DNA of 53,264 nt from Candidatus Eiseniibacteriota bacterium (GTDB taxonomy: Bacteria > Eisenbacteria > RBG-16-71-46): assembly GCA_016215625.1 (NCBI GenBank), contig JACRIW010000033.1, positions 1 to 53,264 of the forward strand, given 5' to 3'. Both the position numbers and the translations under genes were made by a program. Position 1 is the stretch's first letter. Each line of letters opens with the position of its first letter. The notes beneath the pieces were generated by a model, which saw only the letters and a list, made by a program, of their open reading frames with translations, had not been told where the DNA came from and ran no database searches. Positions 17,833 to 26,956 of this stretch are shown here, piece by piece.

Positions 17833-20109
17833 TCAAGTCCTCCGGCGAACGCCGCCGACTTTCGCGCGCTCGATCGCACGCCGCACCGCCGCCGACAGCT
17901 CGGCGAGCGTGAACGGCTTCTGCAGGAGCGCCGGGCCGTCGGTGCCGACTCCGTGCGTGTCGAGCACGTTCGCCGTGTAGCCGGACATGAACAGGGTCGG
18001 CAGGCCGGGATGCTCGCGTGCGAGACGGTCGTGAAGCTGCTTGCCGCTCATGCCGGGCATGATCACGTCCGTGAGCACGAGATCCACGTGAGCGCCGGGG
18101 CGGGCCATGAGCTTCAGCGCCTCGGCCCCGTCGGGAGCCTCGGTCACGCGGTAGCCGAGGTCGCCGAGCATGCGCCGCGCGAGTTCCCGCACGACCGGCT
18201 CGTCCTCGACGAGCAGGATGTGCTCCGCGCTGCCACGCTGTGGGGCGGGTTCCGCGGCGGGAGTGTGTGCGGCGGCCCCGTCGACGAGCGGGAACCACGC
18301 GGTGAAGCACGTTCCCTCGTTCACGGTGGACTGCACTTCGATGAAGCCGTTCGCCTGGCGCACGATGCCGTAGACCGTGGACAGCCCCAGCCCGGTGCCG
18401 CTGCCGAACTCCTTCGTCGTGAAGAACGGCTCGAACACGTGCGGGAGCAGCTCGGGCGCGATGCCCTTGCCCTGATCGCTCACCTCGAGCCTGGCGAAAC
18501 GACCGGGGCGCGCGTTCGGGTGATCGAGAAGATCGCTCTCACGGAACTCCCCGGTGCCGGTGCGCACGAGCAGCCGTCCGCCGTGCGGCATCGCGTCGCG
18601 GCCGTTGACCGCCAGATTCATGAGCACCTGTTCGAACTGAGTGCGGTCCACGAGCACCGTGCCCAGGCACGGCGAGGCCTCGAACTCGATGCGCACGTCT
18701 TCGCCGATGAGCCGGTGCAGCATGCCGAGCGCGCCGTTCACGAGCGCGTTCAGGTCGCACGGCACGGGCGTGGAAACCTGCTTTCGGCTGAACGCGAGCA
18801 GCTGTGCCGTGAGTGCCGCCGCGCGCTGTGCCGACTTGCGGATTTCGCCCAGCTCGCGCCGCAGGCCGTGTGACGCCGGGAGCTTCATGAGCGCCAGCTC
18901 GGACGTGCCCAGGATGACGGTGAGGATGTTGTTGAAGTCGTGCGCCACGCCGCCGGCGAGCCGGCCGACGGCTTCCATGCGGGCCGCCTGGCGCAACTGG
19001 TCTTCCAGCCGCTCCTGCTGGGCCTGGTTCTCGAGCTGCTCGGTGACGTCGCGCACCACGGCCTGCATGAGTGTGCGGCCGGGCAGCTCCACGCGGTGCA
19101 GCGCAACCTCGGCCTCGAACGGGCCGTCGCCGTCGCGCACGTGCCGCCAGCGAAAGTTCTGGGGTTCGCCGTCGAGGGCCGCGCGAATGCGCTCCGTCGC
19201 GGCATCGAGCGAAGTCCTGCCATCCTCCTGGTGCTCGGGCGAGAGCTGCGAGGGCACCATCCCGATCATGCGGCAAGCGGGGATACCGAACATGCGCTCG
19301 GCGCTCGCGTTGCAGTCCACGATCTTCGCCGCGTCCATCAGGAGGATGGCTTCCGGTGCGGAGTCGAAGAGCGTGCGGAACTGCCGTTCCATTTCGAGCA
19401 TGCGCTCGCGCTCGTGCACGAGCAGGCTCTGGCGTGCGAAAGCGAGGGTCAACACCACCGCCGCGCCCCAGCCGCACGTCTGCTGCACGATCGTGGGCAC
19501 GTCGGGCAGGGTGAATGCGACGAGCATCGCCATGCACGCGCCGACGACGGCCGCGAGCGGAAGCAGCCGCATGAGCGCGTCGTAGCGCCGCGCGAGGGCG
19601 TGCCGCGTGGTCGCCCGTGGCACCCAGCGCGCGATGCCGACGCCGAGCGCGATCGCGGCGATCGAGAAGCAGGCGTTGTAGAACGTGCCGTCCGCCAGCC
19701 CACCGGAGAGCGTCAGCGCGTTCCACCGCATCCACAGCCAGCCGTTCGCCGCGAGCGCACCGGCGACCAGCGCCCAGCCGAAGTCCACTCGCAGGCGAAG
19801 TGCGGGGACGAGCGTGAACGCGAGGCAGGCCGCCGTGAGCATGCCGATCGGATACGCGACGAGCACGGCCATCTGCAGCAGCGTGTAGGTGCCGCGCAGC
19901 GGCAAGTACAGCGCCAGCACGACCGTGAGCGCGGCCACGGCGAAGTTGCCCGCGTCGAGTGCGACGGTCCGGATGCGGCCACCGTCGGCCAGCCGGCGCA
20001 TGTCGAGCACGAGGCCGATCGAGCAGCACACTCCGGACAGGAGGTAGAAGGCGTCCGAAGGCGCGGGGAACGGGTTGTGTCCCGTCGCGACCTGGAGATC
20101 CCAGAGCAC
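17833..20109 (-). CDS. Hybrid sensor histidine kinase with C-terminal receiver (5' part interrupted)
   Basis: 758 residues from the first downstream GTG. The order is: a multi-helix membrane sensor (residues about 1-225, including HNPFPAPSDAFYL), PAS domain (about 240-365), HisKA with the phosphorylated histidine in GGVAHDFNNIL (His390), HATPase with LAVNGRDAM (N-box, Gly in place of the usual Ala), DQGKGIAPE, and GSGTGLGLSTVYG, and a receiver domain with acceptor Asp681 in LVLTDVIMPGMSG. The reading frame continues upstream without interruption to a single TAG at 20221-20223 and then to a second coding piece (20221-20412), so the true gene may be 17833-20412 with a nonsense codon. GTG at 20109 falls inside the membrane domain and is probably not the native start. 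Confidence 0.85.
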   Translation of the reverse strand: MLWDLQVATGHNPFPAPSDAFYLLSGVCCSIGLVLDMRRLADGGRIRTVALDAGNFAVAALTVVLALYLPLRGTYTLLQMAVLVAYPIGMLTAACLAFTLVPALRLRVDFGWALVAGALAANGWLWMRWNALTLSGGLADGTFYNACFSIAAIALGVGIARWVPRATTRHALARRYDALMRLLPLAAVVGACMAMLVAFTLPDVPTIVQQTCGWGAAVVLTLAFARQSLLVHERERMLEMERQFRTLFDSAPEAILLMDAAKIVDCNASAERMFGIPACRMIGMVPSQLSPEHQEDGRTSLDAATERIRAALDGEPQNFRWRHVRDGDGPFEAEVALHRVELPGRTLMQAVVRDVTEQLENQAQQERLEDQLRQAARMEAVGRLAGGVAHDFNNILTVILGTSELALMKLPASHGLRRELGEIRKSAQRAAALTAQLLAFSRKQVSTPVPCDLNALVNGALGMLHRLIGEDVRIEFEASPCLGTVLVDRTQFEQVLMNLAVNGRDAMPHGGRLLVRTGTGEFRESDLLDHPNARPGRFARLEVSDQGKGIAPELLPHVFEPFFTTKEFGSGTGLGLSTVYGIVRQANGFIEVQSTVNEGTCFTAWFPLVDGAAAHTPAAEPAPQRGSAEHILLVEDEPVVRELARRMLGDLGYRVTEAPDGAEALKLMARPGAHVDLVLTDVIMPGMSGKQLHDRLAREHPGLPTLFMSGYTANVLDTHGVGTDGPALLQKPFTLAELSAAVRRAIERAKVGGVRRRT

Positions 20110-20220
20110 CTGACCGAGCGCGTAGCCCGTGAGCCCGATCGCGTACGCTCGCAGCGCCCCGCGGCGCGAGGCGCCCGCACGGCGTTCCGCGAGCCAGGCG
20201 ATCGCGGCCGCCGCGACGTA

Positions 20221-20412
20221 CTAAACCGTCCAGTGCACGTTGTCGAGCAGGACAGGTGACGCCGGTGCATGCGCGAACCGCTCCATCAGGATGACCGCGG
20301 CCACGATCGCGACGGCCGGTACGAGCACGGGCGCGAGCACGCGCCACGGAACGGGCTGGTCGGCCGCGGCCGTCGCGTGCATGGTGGATGGCGCCTGATC
20401 ACCGAGATCCAC
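20221..20412 (-). pseudogene. N-terminal fragment of the hybrid histidine kinase, ending at in-frame TAG
   Basis: A 63-residue piece, starting at GTG 20412 (or ATG 20382), with a hydrophobic helix LAPVLVPAVAIVAAVILMERF and ending LLDNVHWTV before TAG. The next codons downstream in the same frame read YVAAAAIAWLAERR and run into the membrane domain of the kinase. The D-N-x-H-W-T then Y-x-x-A-A pattern looks like one continuous membrane-sensor segment, so a single base change (for example TCG, TGG, CAG or AAG to TAG) would explain the break. It could be a real nonsense mutation, a sequencing error, or a readthrough site. Confidence 0.7.
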
Positions 20413-20699
20413 GGGTTCCCTCGAACGTGGAAGCGCTCGGGTAGCGGCGGCTGGCTGCCGCCATTCCCGGTCCCGTCGTTATCGGCCGGGTGGCCTCGGT
20501 GCGGCAGGGTCAAAACGTTCGGGCGCGACGCGAATGCGGCGAGCGGGAGCGTGGCAGGCCGGGCACGGCGCCCGATGGAAATGCCCGGCGGAACGCGCCC
20601 TATGCCCGAGACTGGCGGCCCTCGGCTGTGGGGGGCGGCGCAGAAGGCCGAGGCCTCCCCGTGCTGTTCGGGGCGGCCGCGAGTCTCGCGGGTTCCGCG

Positions 20700-21995
20700 T
20701 CAGTCGACGAGGCGCACGACCCCGTACGTCTTGCCCTTGCGCAGCACGACGAGCCCGCCGCCGAGCACGTCCTCGCCGGTGAGCACCTGCTCGGGCTGGT
20801 CGCGCTTCACGCCGTTCACGCGCAGCGAGCCGCCCGTGATGAGCGTGCGCGCCTGGCCCTTGGACGGCGCCAGCTTCGCGAGCGCGAGCACCGACGCGAG
20901 CGAGGCTTCGGGCGTCCCGAGCTTCTCGCGCGGGAACTCGACGCTCGGCACGCCCGCGAGCGCGCGCTCGAGTTCCTGCGCGCTCAACGCGCGCAGGTCG
21001 CCGTCGCCGAACAGCGCCGCCGTCGCACGCTTCGCCTCGGCCACGCCCGCGTCGCCGTGCACGAGCTTCGTGACTTCGTCGGCGAGCGTCTTCTGCGCCA
21101 CGCGGCCCGACGGGTGGTTCGCGACCTCGTCGTCGAGCGCCTCGATCGCTTCGCGCTCCATGAGCGTGAAGTAGCGCAGGTACTTCTTCACGTCGTCGTC
21201 CGACGCGTTGAGCCAGTACTGGTAGAACACGTACGGCGGCGTTAGGTCGGCGTCGATCCACACGTTGCCGCCCTCGGACTTGCCGAACTTGCTGCCGTCC
21301 GACTTGGTCACGAGCGGCTGCGTGAGCCCGAACGCCGAAGCGCCGCGCAGGCGGCGGATGAGATCCGCGCCGTCGACGATGTTGCCCCACTGGTCCGAGC
21401 CGCCCACCTGCAGCGTGCAGCCGTGCAGGTCGTACAGCTTGAGGAAGTCGTAGGCCTGCAGAAGCACGTACGAGAACTCGGTGAACGACATGCCCTGCTC
21501 GCGCGCCTCGAGACGCAGCTTCACGCTGTCGCGCGCGACGAGCGAGTTGACCGAGAAGTGCTTGCCGACGTCGCGCAGGAAGTCGATGAAGCCGATGTTG
21601 CAGAGCCAGTCGGCGTTGTTCACGAGCGTCGCCGCGCACGGCCCCTCGAAGTCGAGGTACTGCTCGAGCTGCCTGCGGATGCCCGCGACGTTGAAGTCGA
21701 GCTTCTCGCGCGTGAGCAGCTGGCGCTCCGCGGTCTTGCCGCTCGGGTCGCCGATCAGGCCCGTGCCGCCACCGACGACCGCGATGGGCCGGTGCCCCGC
21801 GCGCTGCAGCCGCACGAGGCCGAGCACCTGCAGCAGGCTGCCGATGTGCAGGCTCGCCGCCGTGGGATCGAAGCCGATGTAGCCCGTGACCGGTCCCTTC
21901 GCGAGTTCGCCGCGCAGGTCGTCGGACGTCATCTGGTGCAGCAACCCGCGCCATTCGAGGTCGGGCAGGAACTGGTCGTGGCGATTCGTGCTCAT
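20700..21995 (-). CDS. tyrS: Tyrosyl-tRNA synthetase
   Basis: A 431-residue class I aminoacyl-tRNA synthetase that charges tRNA-Tyr. The HIGH motif is HIGS at residues 50-53 (ASLHIGSLL), the KMSKS loop is KFGKS at 236-240, and tyrosine-binding elements include GYIGFDPTA, QVGGSDQWGNI and QAYDF. A C-terminal S4 RNA-binding domain is present (SKGQARTLITGGSLRVNG). The ATG at 21995 has no clear Shine-Dalgarno sequence. A TACCTT hexamer around 22064-22069 on the minus strand is a possible -10 element. The length and all catalytic motifs are normal. Confidence 0.97.
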   Translation of the reverse strand: MSTNRHDQFLPDLEWRGLLHQMTSDDLRGELAKGPVTGYIGFDPTAASLHIGSLLQVLGLVRLQRAGHRPIAVVGGGTGLIGDPSGKTAERQLLTREKLDFNVAGIRRQLEQYLDFEGPCAATLVNNADWLCNIGFIDFLRDVGKHFSVNSLVARDSVKLRLEAREQGMSFTEFSYVLLQAYDFLKLYDLHGCTLQVGGSDQWGNIVDGADLIRRLRGASAFGLTQPLVTKSDGSKFGKSEGGNVWIDADLTPPYVFYQYWLNASDDDVKKYLRYFTLMEREAIEALDDEVANHPSGRVAQKTLADEVTKLVHGDAGVAEAKRATAALFGDGDLRALSAQELERALAGVPSVEFPREKLGTPEASLASVLALAKLAPSKGQARTLITGGSLRVNGVKRDQPEQVLTGEDVLGGGLVVLRKGKTYGVVRLVD

Positions 21996-22125
21996 GGGCG
22001 TCGGCTCGTTCGAAGGTCGGTGGGCTCGGAGCCGCGAACGCGGCGATCGGAGCGGGAAACGGCAAGGTAGTGGAGCGGCCCCGCCGCGGACAAGCGGGGC
22101 GCCGGCAAGGGCGCCGGCGCGACGA

Positions 22126-22155
22126 GGCCCCGCCGCGGTGCGCCGCGACGGGGCC
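22126..22155 (-). terminator. Terminator of the secreted PPC/propeller gene
   Basis: Arms GGCCCCG-C-CGCGG and CCGCG-A-CGGGGCC form a 13-bp stem with one mismatch and loop TGCG, 23 bases downstream of the minus-strand stop at 22178. A second hairpin at 22099-22120 (GCGCCGGC with GCCGGCGC) follows at once. Together they insulate tyrS from its neighbour. Confidence 0.75.
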
Positions 22156-22177
22156 GTTCGGGATTCGCTTCGAGCGA

Positions 22178-24802
22178 TCAGCGCAGCAGCGTCAGCGAGC
22201 GGCTGCGGCTTTCGTCGCCGGCATCGAGCCGGGCCCAGTACCGTCCGGGCGCCAGGGCGCGGCCGCCGTCGTCGCGGCCGTCCCACAACACGAGGTGCAG
22301 GCCCGCGGGCGTCGCGCCCTCGCGCAGCACGCGCACGCGCCGCCCGTCGGCCGCGTAGACGGCGAGCCTCACGTTCGCGCTCGTGGGCAGCGTGAACTGC
22401 AGCTGCGTCCGGCCCGAGACGGGGTTCGGCCGCGGCGCGGCGAGTTCGAGCGGCACGCTGCCGTCCGGCACCGAGAGCGAGCCACACCGCAGCGTCACCG
22501 TGCACGTGTCGCGGCCCTCGGCGAGCGCGGGGTTCACCCACAGGTCGAAGTTCCAGGAGAGGAATCGCACGGTGGTCGCGGCCGGCGTGCAGTTCGCGGG
22601 CAGCTGGAACGAAGCGTTCACCGTCAGCGTGCTTCCGGGCGCCAGCCCGGCGACGCCGCTCACGCCGGGCGTGGCCGACACGAGCCAGCCGCTCGTGTCC
22701 TCGAACTGCCACGGCACCTGCGCGTCGGTGTTGCCCGCGTTCTGCACGGTGAAGACGAGCGGCTGCGTCGCGCCGCCCGCGGCCACCGCGACGGGCGCGG
22801 GGCAGCCCGGGTTCGTGTCGAACACGATGCGGTCCACGTACGTGTCCGCGTCGCCCGAGCGTGCGTCCGCCCAGCACGGGATCACCGCCATGCCGTCGGT
22901 CGTGATGCCCTGGTAGTCGCCCTGGTTGGCGCTGCCGCAGGCGTTGATCGACCAGTACGACAGTTCGTCCGACACGCGGCGGTTCGGGCCCCACGCGGTA
23001 CCACCCGCCGCGGAGGCGACGAGGTACTCGGTCGAGGACGCGCCGCATGCGGCGTCGTCACGCCAGTCGTGCCAGTAGGCGAAGACGCGACCGAGGCCGT
23101 CCACCGCGATCTCGGGGAAGATGCCGTCGGCGCCCGCGGCGCTGTTCGAGATGCGCAGGGGAGTGCTCCACGTGACCCCGCCGTCGGAGTACGCGGCGAA
23201 CTGGTCGCGGTGGTCGATCGCGCGCTGTCCCGGGCTGAACGTGTCCCACGACGTGAGCAGGCGGTAGTTCGCCGTGCCCGTGGCCGAGCGGAACATGCGC
23301 AGGTAGTAGGTGCCCGTGTGCGGCAGCGTGTAGGCCACCGCGGGGAAGTTCGACTGGTTGAACGCGACGAACTTCATGTTCTGGAAGAGCGTCGTGTCGC
23401 AGTCGCTCTGCAGCCGCAGCTGGAACGTGGCGCCGGCCGTCGCGGAGTCGCAGCGGAAGTACAGCGTCTGTCCCGCCGTGCCGGAGAAGCGCCACAGGTC
23501 GAGCGAGTCCGACGACGACGTCAGCGCGCCGCGCAGCACGTGGCCGACCGTGAACGGCGTCGCGTTCGCGAAGTTGCCGTTCGCCTCGGCCTCGCTGCGA
23601 TCGCCGAGCGAAGGCGCCGGCGCGTCGTAGAAGTTCACCGCCTCGTCCCACGCGAGGTACACGCGCCCGCGGTGCGGTCCGCTGCTGCGGTCGACCGCGA
23701 TGCTCGCGAAGGTCGGCGAGAACCCGCGGCGGTAGCCGGGCCCGCCGCTGAAACCATTCTCGTAGAAGCTGGCCGCGACGACGTCCGGTCCCCACGTGAG
23801 CCCGCCGTCGGTGGACTTGCGCACGTGGTGGCGGCTCAGCGGAAAGCCGTACTCGTACCAGTAGAGGTAGACCTCGCCGTCCGGCCCCACGACCGGGCGC
23901 GAGCCCTGGACGTTGTTGTTCTGGGACGCGTCGTGCATGACCTGCGGCACGCTCCACGTGGCGCCGCCGTCGGTCGAGCGGATGAACTCGATCTGCGACG
24001 TCGAGCCCCCGACGAAGCGCGAGTAGCTCACGTAGAGGTTGTGGGATGCGGGATCGACCGCGCCCCACTCCTTGTCGAGGAAGTCGGCGCCGCCGACGGC
24101 GATCTGGCGGTTGCCGTCCACGATCCACGTCGAGCCCGAGAAGTGGCCGTTCAGGATCGCGAGCCCGGAGCCGGGGGTGCCGCCTTCGTACAGACCGAGG
24201 ATCCAGAACGTGCCGTTGCTCGTGTCCACGAAGTGGACCGGGTCGCCGCGATAGCGTCCGCCGCTGGCGAGCGCGGGCACGTCGCCGCGGTCGATCCAGG
24301 TGACACCCGCGTCCGTGGACGTGGCGTAGCCCTGCACCGCGCCGTTCGGCGGGCAGAAGCCCTTGCCGTCGTTCCAGCCCGCGACGAGCCGGTTCCCGAA
24401 CGCGGCGATCGTGGTCTCCGCCTGGCCGAGCGGGCGCCCGGCGCACGCCGCGCAACTGGCGTCTCCGGTGGGATCGTTCGCGCGCCGGTCGGTGCCCATG
24501 AACACCGCCTGGGCGCGGGCCGAGCCGAACGGCCGCGCGGCTCCGGTCGCGTCGAGGTCCGCCGTGCGCTCCGATTCACCGCGCACGTCGAGTCCCCAGC
24601 GCGCGATCACGGCGCGGGACAGGGGAGCGCCCTGCTCGAACTGGTCGCGCAGCATGCGCTCGTACGCCGAAGACAGTTCGGCGCCCGCGCGCGGGCGGGC
24701 CGGTGCGTTTCCGGGAGCGAGTGCGGCGCGGGCGGCGCCGGCGGCCAGCGTGAGCGCGACGACCGCGAGCGCGGCTGCCGTCCGAGGGGATGGGTGTCGC
24801 AT
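22178..24802 (-). CDS. Large secreted protein: sialidase-like propeller, PPC insert, FlgD-like C-terminal domain
   Basis: An 874-residue exported protein with signal peptide (AAALAVVALTLAAGAARA). It contains BNR/Asp-box-like repeats (STDAGVTWIDRG, STDGGATWSVP, STDGGLTWGPD, YSDGGVTWSTP), as in sialidase-type beta-propellers, interrupted by a PPC-type beta-sandwich (residues about 400-500, LWRFSGTAGQTLYFRCDS to GTYYLRMFRS). The C-terminus is a FlgD-like Ig fold (APRPNPVSGRTQLQFTLP to GRYWARLDAG, ending RSLTLLR), common on secreted proteins of FCB-group bacteria. No catalytic residues of a sialidase can be assigned, so binding or scaffolding is as likely as hydrolysis. The ATG at 24802 follows CGGAGAG. 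It is divergent from the methyltransferase gene at 25028. Confidence 0.87.
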   Translation of the reverse strand: MRHPSPRTAAALAVVALTLAAGAARAALAPGNAPARPRAGAELSSAYERMLRDQFEQGAPLSRAVIARWGLDVRGESERTADLDATGAARPFGSARAQAVFMGTDRRANDPTGDASCAACAGRPLGQAETTIAAFGNRLVAGWNDGKGFCPPNGAVQGYATSTDAGVTWIDRGDVPALASGGRYRGDPVHFVDTSNGTFWILGLYEGGTPGSGLAILNGHFSGSTWIVDGNRQIAVGGADFLDKEWGAVDPASHNLYVSYSRFVGGSTSQIEFIRSTDGGATWSVPQVMHDASQNNNVQGSRPVVGPDGEVYLYWYEYGFPLSRHHVRKSTDGGLTWGPDVVAASFYENGFSGGPGYRRGFSPTFASIAVDRSSGPHRGRVYLAWDEAVNFYDAPAPSLGDRSEAEANGNFANATPFTVGHVLRGALTSSSDSLDLWRFSGTAGQTLYFRCDSATAGATFQLRLQSDCDTTLFQNMKFVAFNQSNFPAVAYTLPHTGTYYLRMFRSATGTANYRLLTSWDTFSPGQRAIDHRDQFAAYSDGGVTWSTPLRISNSAAGADGIFPEIAVDGLGRVFAYWHDWRDDAACGASSTEYLVASAAGGTAWGPNRRVSDELSYWSINACGSANQGDYQGITTDGMAVIPCWADARSGDADTYVDRIVFDTNPGCPAPVAVAAGGATQPLVFTVQNAGNTDAQVPWQFEDTSGWLVSATPGVSGVAGLAPGSTLTVNASFQLPANCTPAATTVRFLSWNFDLWVNPALAEGRDTCTVTLRCGSLSVPDGSVPLELAAPRPNPVSGRTQLQFTLPTSANVRLAVYAADGRRVRVLREGATPAGLHLVLWDGRDDGGRALAPGRYWARLDAGDESRSRSLTLLR

Positions 24803-25027
24803 GAAGACTCTCCGAGGGCATGGGTCGATTGCACGTGCCGGCCGCGAGTGCTCCGGCGGGTGTCGCGCAGCGTGGATGATAGGCGGGCGCGCACGGCGCG
24901 GGGAACACCGAACTCGCCGGCCGCGGCGGCGCCCCCACCGGCGGGGGGCGAAAGAAACCCTTTGGCGCCGGGGCCGCGCTGTGGTGCCCTGAACCGGAAT
25001 TCCCGTTTCGGTCCGGAGGGCACTCCC

Positions 25028-25699
25028 ATGCGCGACACCGTGTTGTGGGCGGCGGTGGACGACTACATCGAAGAACAGCTGGTCCCCGAGGAGGACGGCA
25101 TGCAGGAGGTGCTCGCCGCGTGTGACGCGGGCGGCCTGCCCGCGATCGCCGTGTCCACCGCGCAGGGCAAGCTGCTGCACCTGCTCGCGCGCATGCACGG
25201 AGCGAAGCGCGTGCTCGAGGTGGGCACGCTCGGCGGGTACAGCACGATCTGGCTGGCGCGCGCGCTGCCCGAGGGCGGACGCGTGGTGACGCTCGAACTG
25301 GACGCGAAGCACGCGGCGGTCGCGCGCGCGAACTTCGCGCGCGCCGGGCTCGCGCACGCGATCGAACTTCGCGAGGGCCCGGCGGCGGACTCGCTCGCCG
25401 CGCTGCACGCCGAGGGCGCGGAGCCGTTCGACTTCGTGTTCATCGACGCCGACAAGCCCGGCAATCCCGTGTACGTCGACTGGGCGCTGAAGCTCCTGCG
25501 CGACGGCGGCGTACTCGTGCTCGACAACGTCGTGCGCGAAGGGGGCGTGATCGACGCCGCGAGCGAAAATTCCGCGGTGCTCGGGACGCGCGCCGCCATC
25601 GAACGGCTGTCCCGCGAGCCGCGGGTGAGCGCCACCGCCATCCAGACCGTCGGCGCGAAGGGCTATGACGGATTCCTGCTCGCGCTCGTGCGCGGCTGA
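25028..25699 (+). CDS. O-methyltransferase (CCoAOMT/COMT-like)
   Basis: A 223-residue SAM-dependent O-methyltransferase of the PF01596 type. Motif I is VLEVGTLGGYSTIWLARALP (SAM glycine loop), the acidic residue after it is in VVTLELDAKH, the metal-site region is FDFVFIDADKPGN, and the second metal aspartate lies in GGVLVLDNVV. The metal-binding Asp pairs (FIDAD and LDN) are intact, so it should be active on catechol-like or related hydroxylated substrates; the natural substrate is unknown. ATG at 25028 follows GGAGGGC. It is followed 24 bases later by the TMEM175-like gene. Confidence 0.93.
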   Translation: MRDTVLWAAVDDYIEEQLVPEEDGMQEVLAACDAGGLPAIAVSTAQGKLLHLLARMHGAKRVLEVGTLGGYSTIWLARALPEGGRVVTLELDAKHAAVARANFARAGLAHAIELREGPAADSLAALHAEGAEPFDFVFIDADKPGNPVYVDWALKLLRDGGVLVLDNVVREGGVIDAASENSAVLGTRAAIERLSREPRVSATAIQTVGAKGYDGFLLALVRG

Positions 25700-25723
25700 C
25701 CCCACCGGAGGAAGCACAGTCCC

Positions 25724-26323
25724 ATGTCCAACGCGTACATGACCAAGGGCCGGCTCGAGGCCTTCAGCGACGGCGTCATCGCGATCATCATCACGATCAT
25801 GGTGCTCGAGATCCACGTGCCCGAGGGCCACGACCTGCCCGACATCGTGACCGTCCTGCCGACGCTGTTCGGCTACCTGCTCAGCTTCGTGTTCGTCGGG
25901 ATCTACTGGAACAACCACCACCACATGCTGCAGGCCGTGCACAAGGTCAACGGCCGGATCCTGTGGGCGAACCTGCACCTGCTCTTCTGGCTCTCGCTCG
26001 TGCCTTTCGCGACGTCGTGGATGGGGCACAGCGGGCTGCACGGCGGACCGATCGCGTTCTACGGGCTCGTGCTGCTCATGTCGGGCTTCGCGTACTGGCT
26101 GCTCGCGAAATCGCTCGTGGCACGGCACGGCAACGACTCGGTGCTCGCCAAGGCGATCGGCAACGCCGCCAAGGAGTACACGTCGCTCGGGGCGTATTCG
26201 CTCGGCATCGTGTGCGCGTTCTTCCAGCCCGTCGTCTCGCTCGTGCTCTACGTGTCGGTGGCGATCATGTGGCTCGTGCCCGACCGCCGCATCGAGCGCA
26301 CGCTCGAGGAGTTGTCGAAATGA
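25724..26323 (+). CDS. TMEM175-family (DUF1211) potassium channel-like protein
   Basis: A 199-residue membrane protein with about six hydrophobic segments. The first helix carries RLEAFSDGVIAIIITIMVLEI, containing the R-x-x-x-FSD signature of the TMEM175/DUF1211 family, where bacterial members are tetrameric potassium-selective channels. The following YLLSFVFVGIYWNNHHHML segment is also typical. Whether this one conducts potassium cannot be told from sequence. ATG at 25724 follows CCGGAGGAAG. The stop overlaps the start of the next GNAT (ATGA, 26320-26323). Confidence 0.9.
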   Translation: MSNAYMTKGRLEAFSDGVIAIIITIMVLEIHVPEGHDLPDIVTVLPTLFGYLLSFVFVGIYWNNHHHMLQAVHKVNGRILWANLHLLFWLSLVPFATSWMGHSGLHGGPIAFYGLVLLMSGFAYWLLAKSLVARHGNDSVLAKAIGNAAKEYTSLGAYSLGIVCAFFQPVVSLVLYVSVAIMWLVPDRRIERTLEELSK

Positions 26324-26811
26324 CGTTCGAAGTCGTCCTGCTGGAGCACCGTGAGCCCGCCATGTCCGAGCGCATCGCCCGCCTGCAGCGTGAAGCCTAC
26401 GCCGTCGAGGCGGACTGGCTCGGAGTGAAGGACTTCCCGCCCGCGCGGATCACCGCCGCGGACGTCGCCGCGATCGACGGGCGCGTGTTCGCGGCCGTGC
26501 GGGACGGAGAGCTGCTCGGCACGGTGACGCTCGAGCGCAGCCGCGAGGACGCACGTCTCGTCGGGGCGCTCACCGTGACGCCCGCCCATCACCGCCAGGG
26601 CATCGGGCGCTCGCTCGTGGCGCATCTCGTCCACGAGTGCGGCGGCCGCGAACTGGTGGTCTCGACCGGAGTCGCCAACGCTCCGGCGATCGCGCTCTAC
26701 CGTTCGTTCGGTTTCGTGGAAGGAACCCGCCGGACGGTGGGGGCGGAACCCGTCGAAGTCGTCGAGCTGCGCCGCCCGGCCGGCCCGGGCACCCTGCCGC
26801 CGGCTCACTAG
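26320..26811 (+). CDS. GNAT family N-acetyltransferase
   Basis: 163 residues. The acetyl-CoA site is GALTVTPAHHRQGIGRSLVAHLVHE; strands VFAAVRDGELLGTVTLER and the helix ANAPAIALYRSFGFVEGTRR complete a GNAT domain. The substrate is unknown. The start ATG overlaps the stop of the TMEM175-like gene by four bases, so translation is coupled, though a functional link to an ion channel is only a guess. The region 26812-26956 that follows contains no gene I can support. Confidence 0.9.
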   Translation: MTFEVVLLEHREPAMSERIARLQREAYAVEADWLGVKDFPPARITAADVAAIDGRVFAAVRDGELLGTVTLERSREDARLVGALTVTPAHHRQGIGRSLVAHLVHECGGRELVVSTGVANAPAIALYRSFGFVEGTRRTVGAEPVEVVELRRPAGPGTLPPAH

Positions 26812-26956
26812 AACATCGCGCCCGAATCCGGCAGACTGCCGCCGTCTCACACCGGCAGTCGCGTTCCATCCCGCAATCCAGCTCACGGCGTGTTCATGCC
26901 CCCCCCTCGGCACGCCTGCAGGCTGCGCGGTGACCTTCCGAAAGGGATTCCGAGTC

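Noticed and set aside
20413..20699. A possible small gene between the histidine kinase and tyrS
   Set aside because: Frames in this interval have no plausible start with ribosome binding or recognisable protein; a weak CCCCG/CGGGG hairpin near 20657-20673 may terminate tyrS.
22077..22138. Direct repeat GGCCCCGCCGCGG at 22077-22089 and 22126-22138, considered as an att or target-site duplication
   Set aside because: The second copy is one arm of a terminator hairpin, the flanks have no integrase or mobile gene, and the sequence is all G and C.
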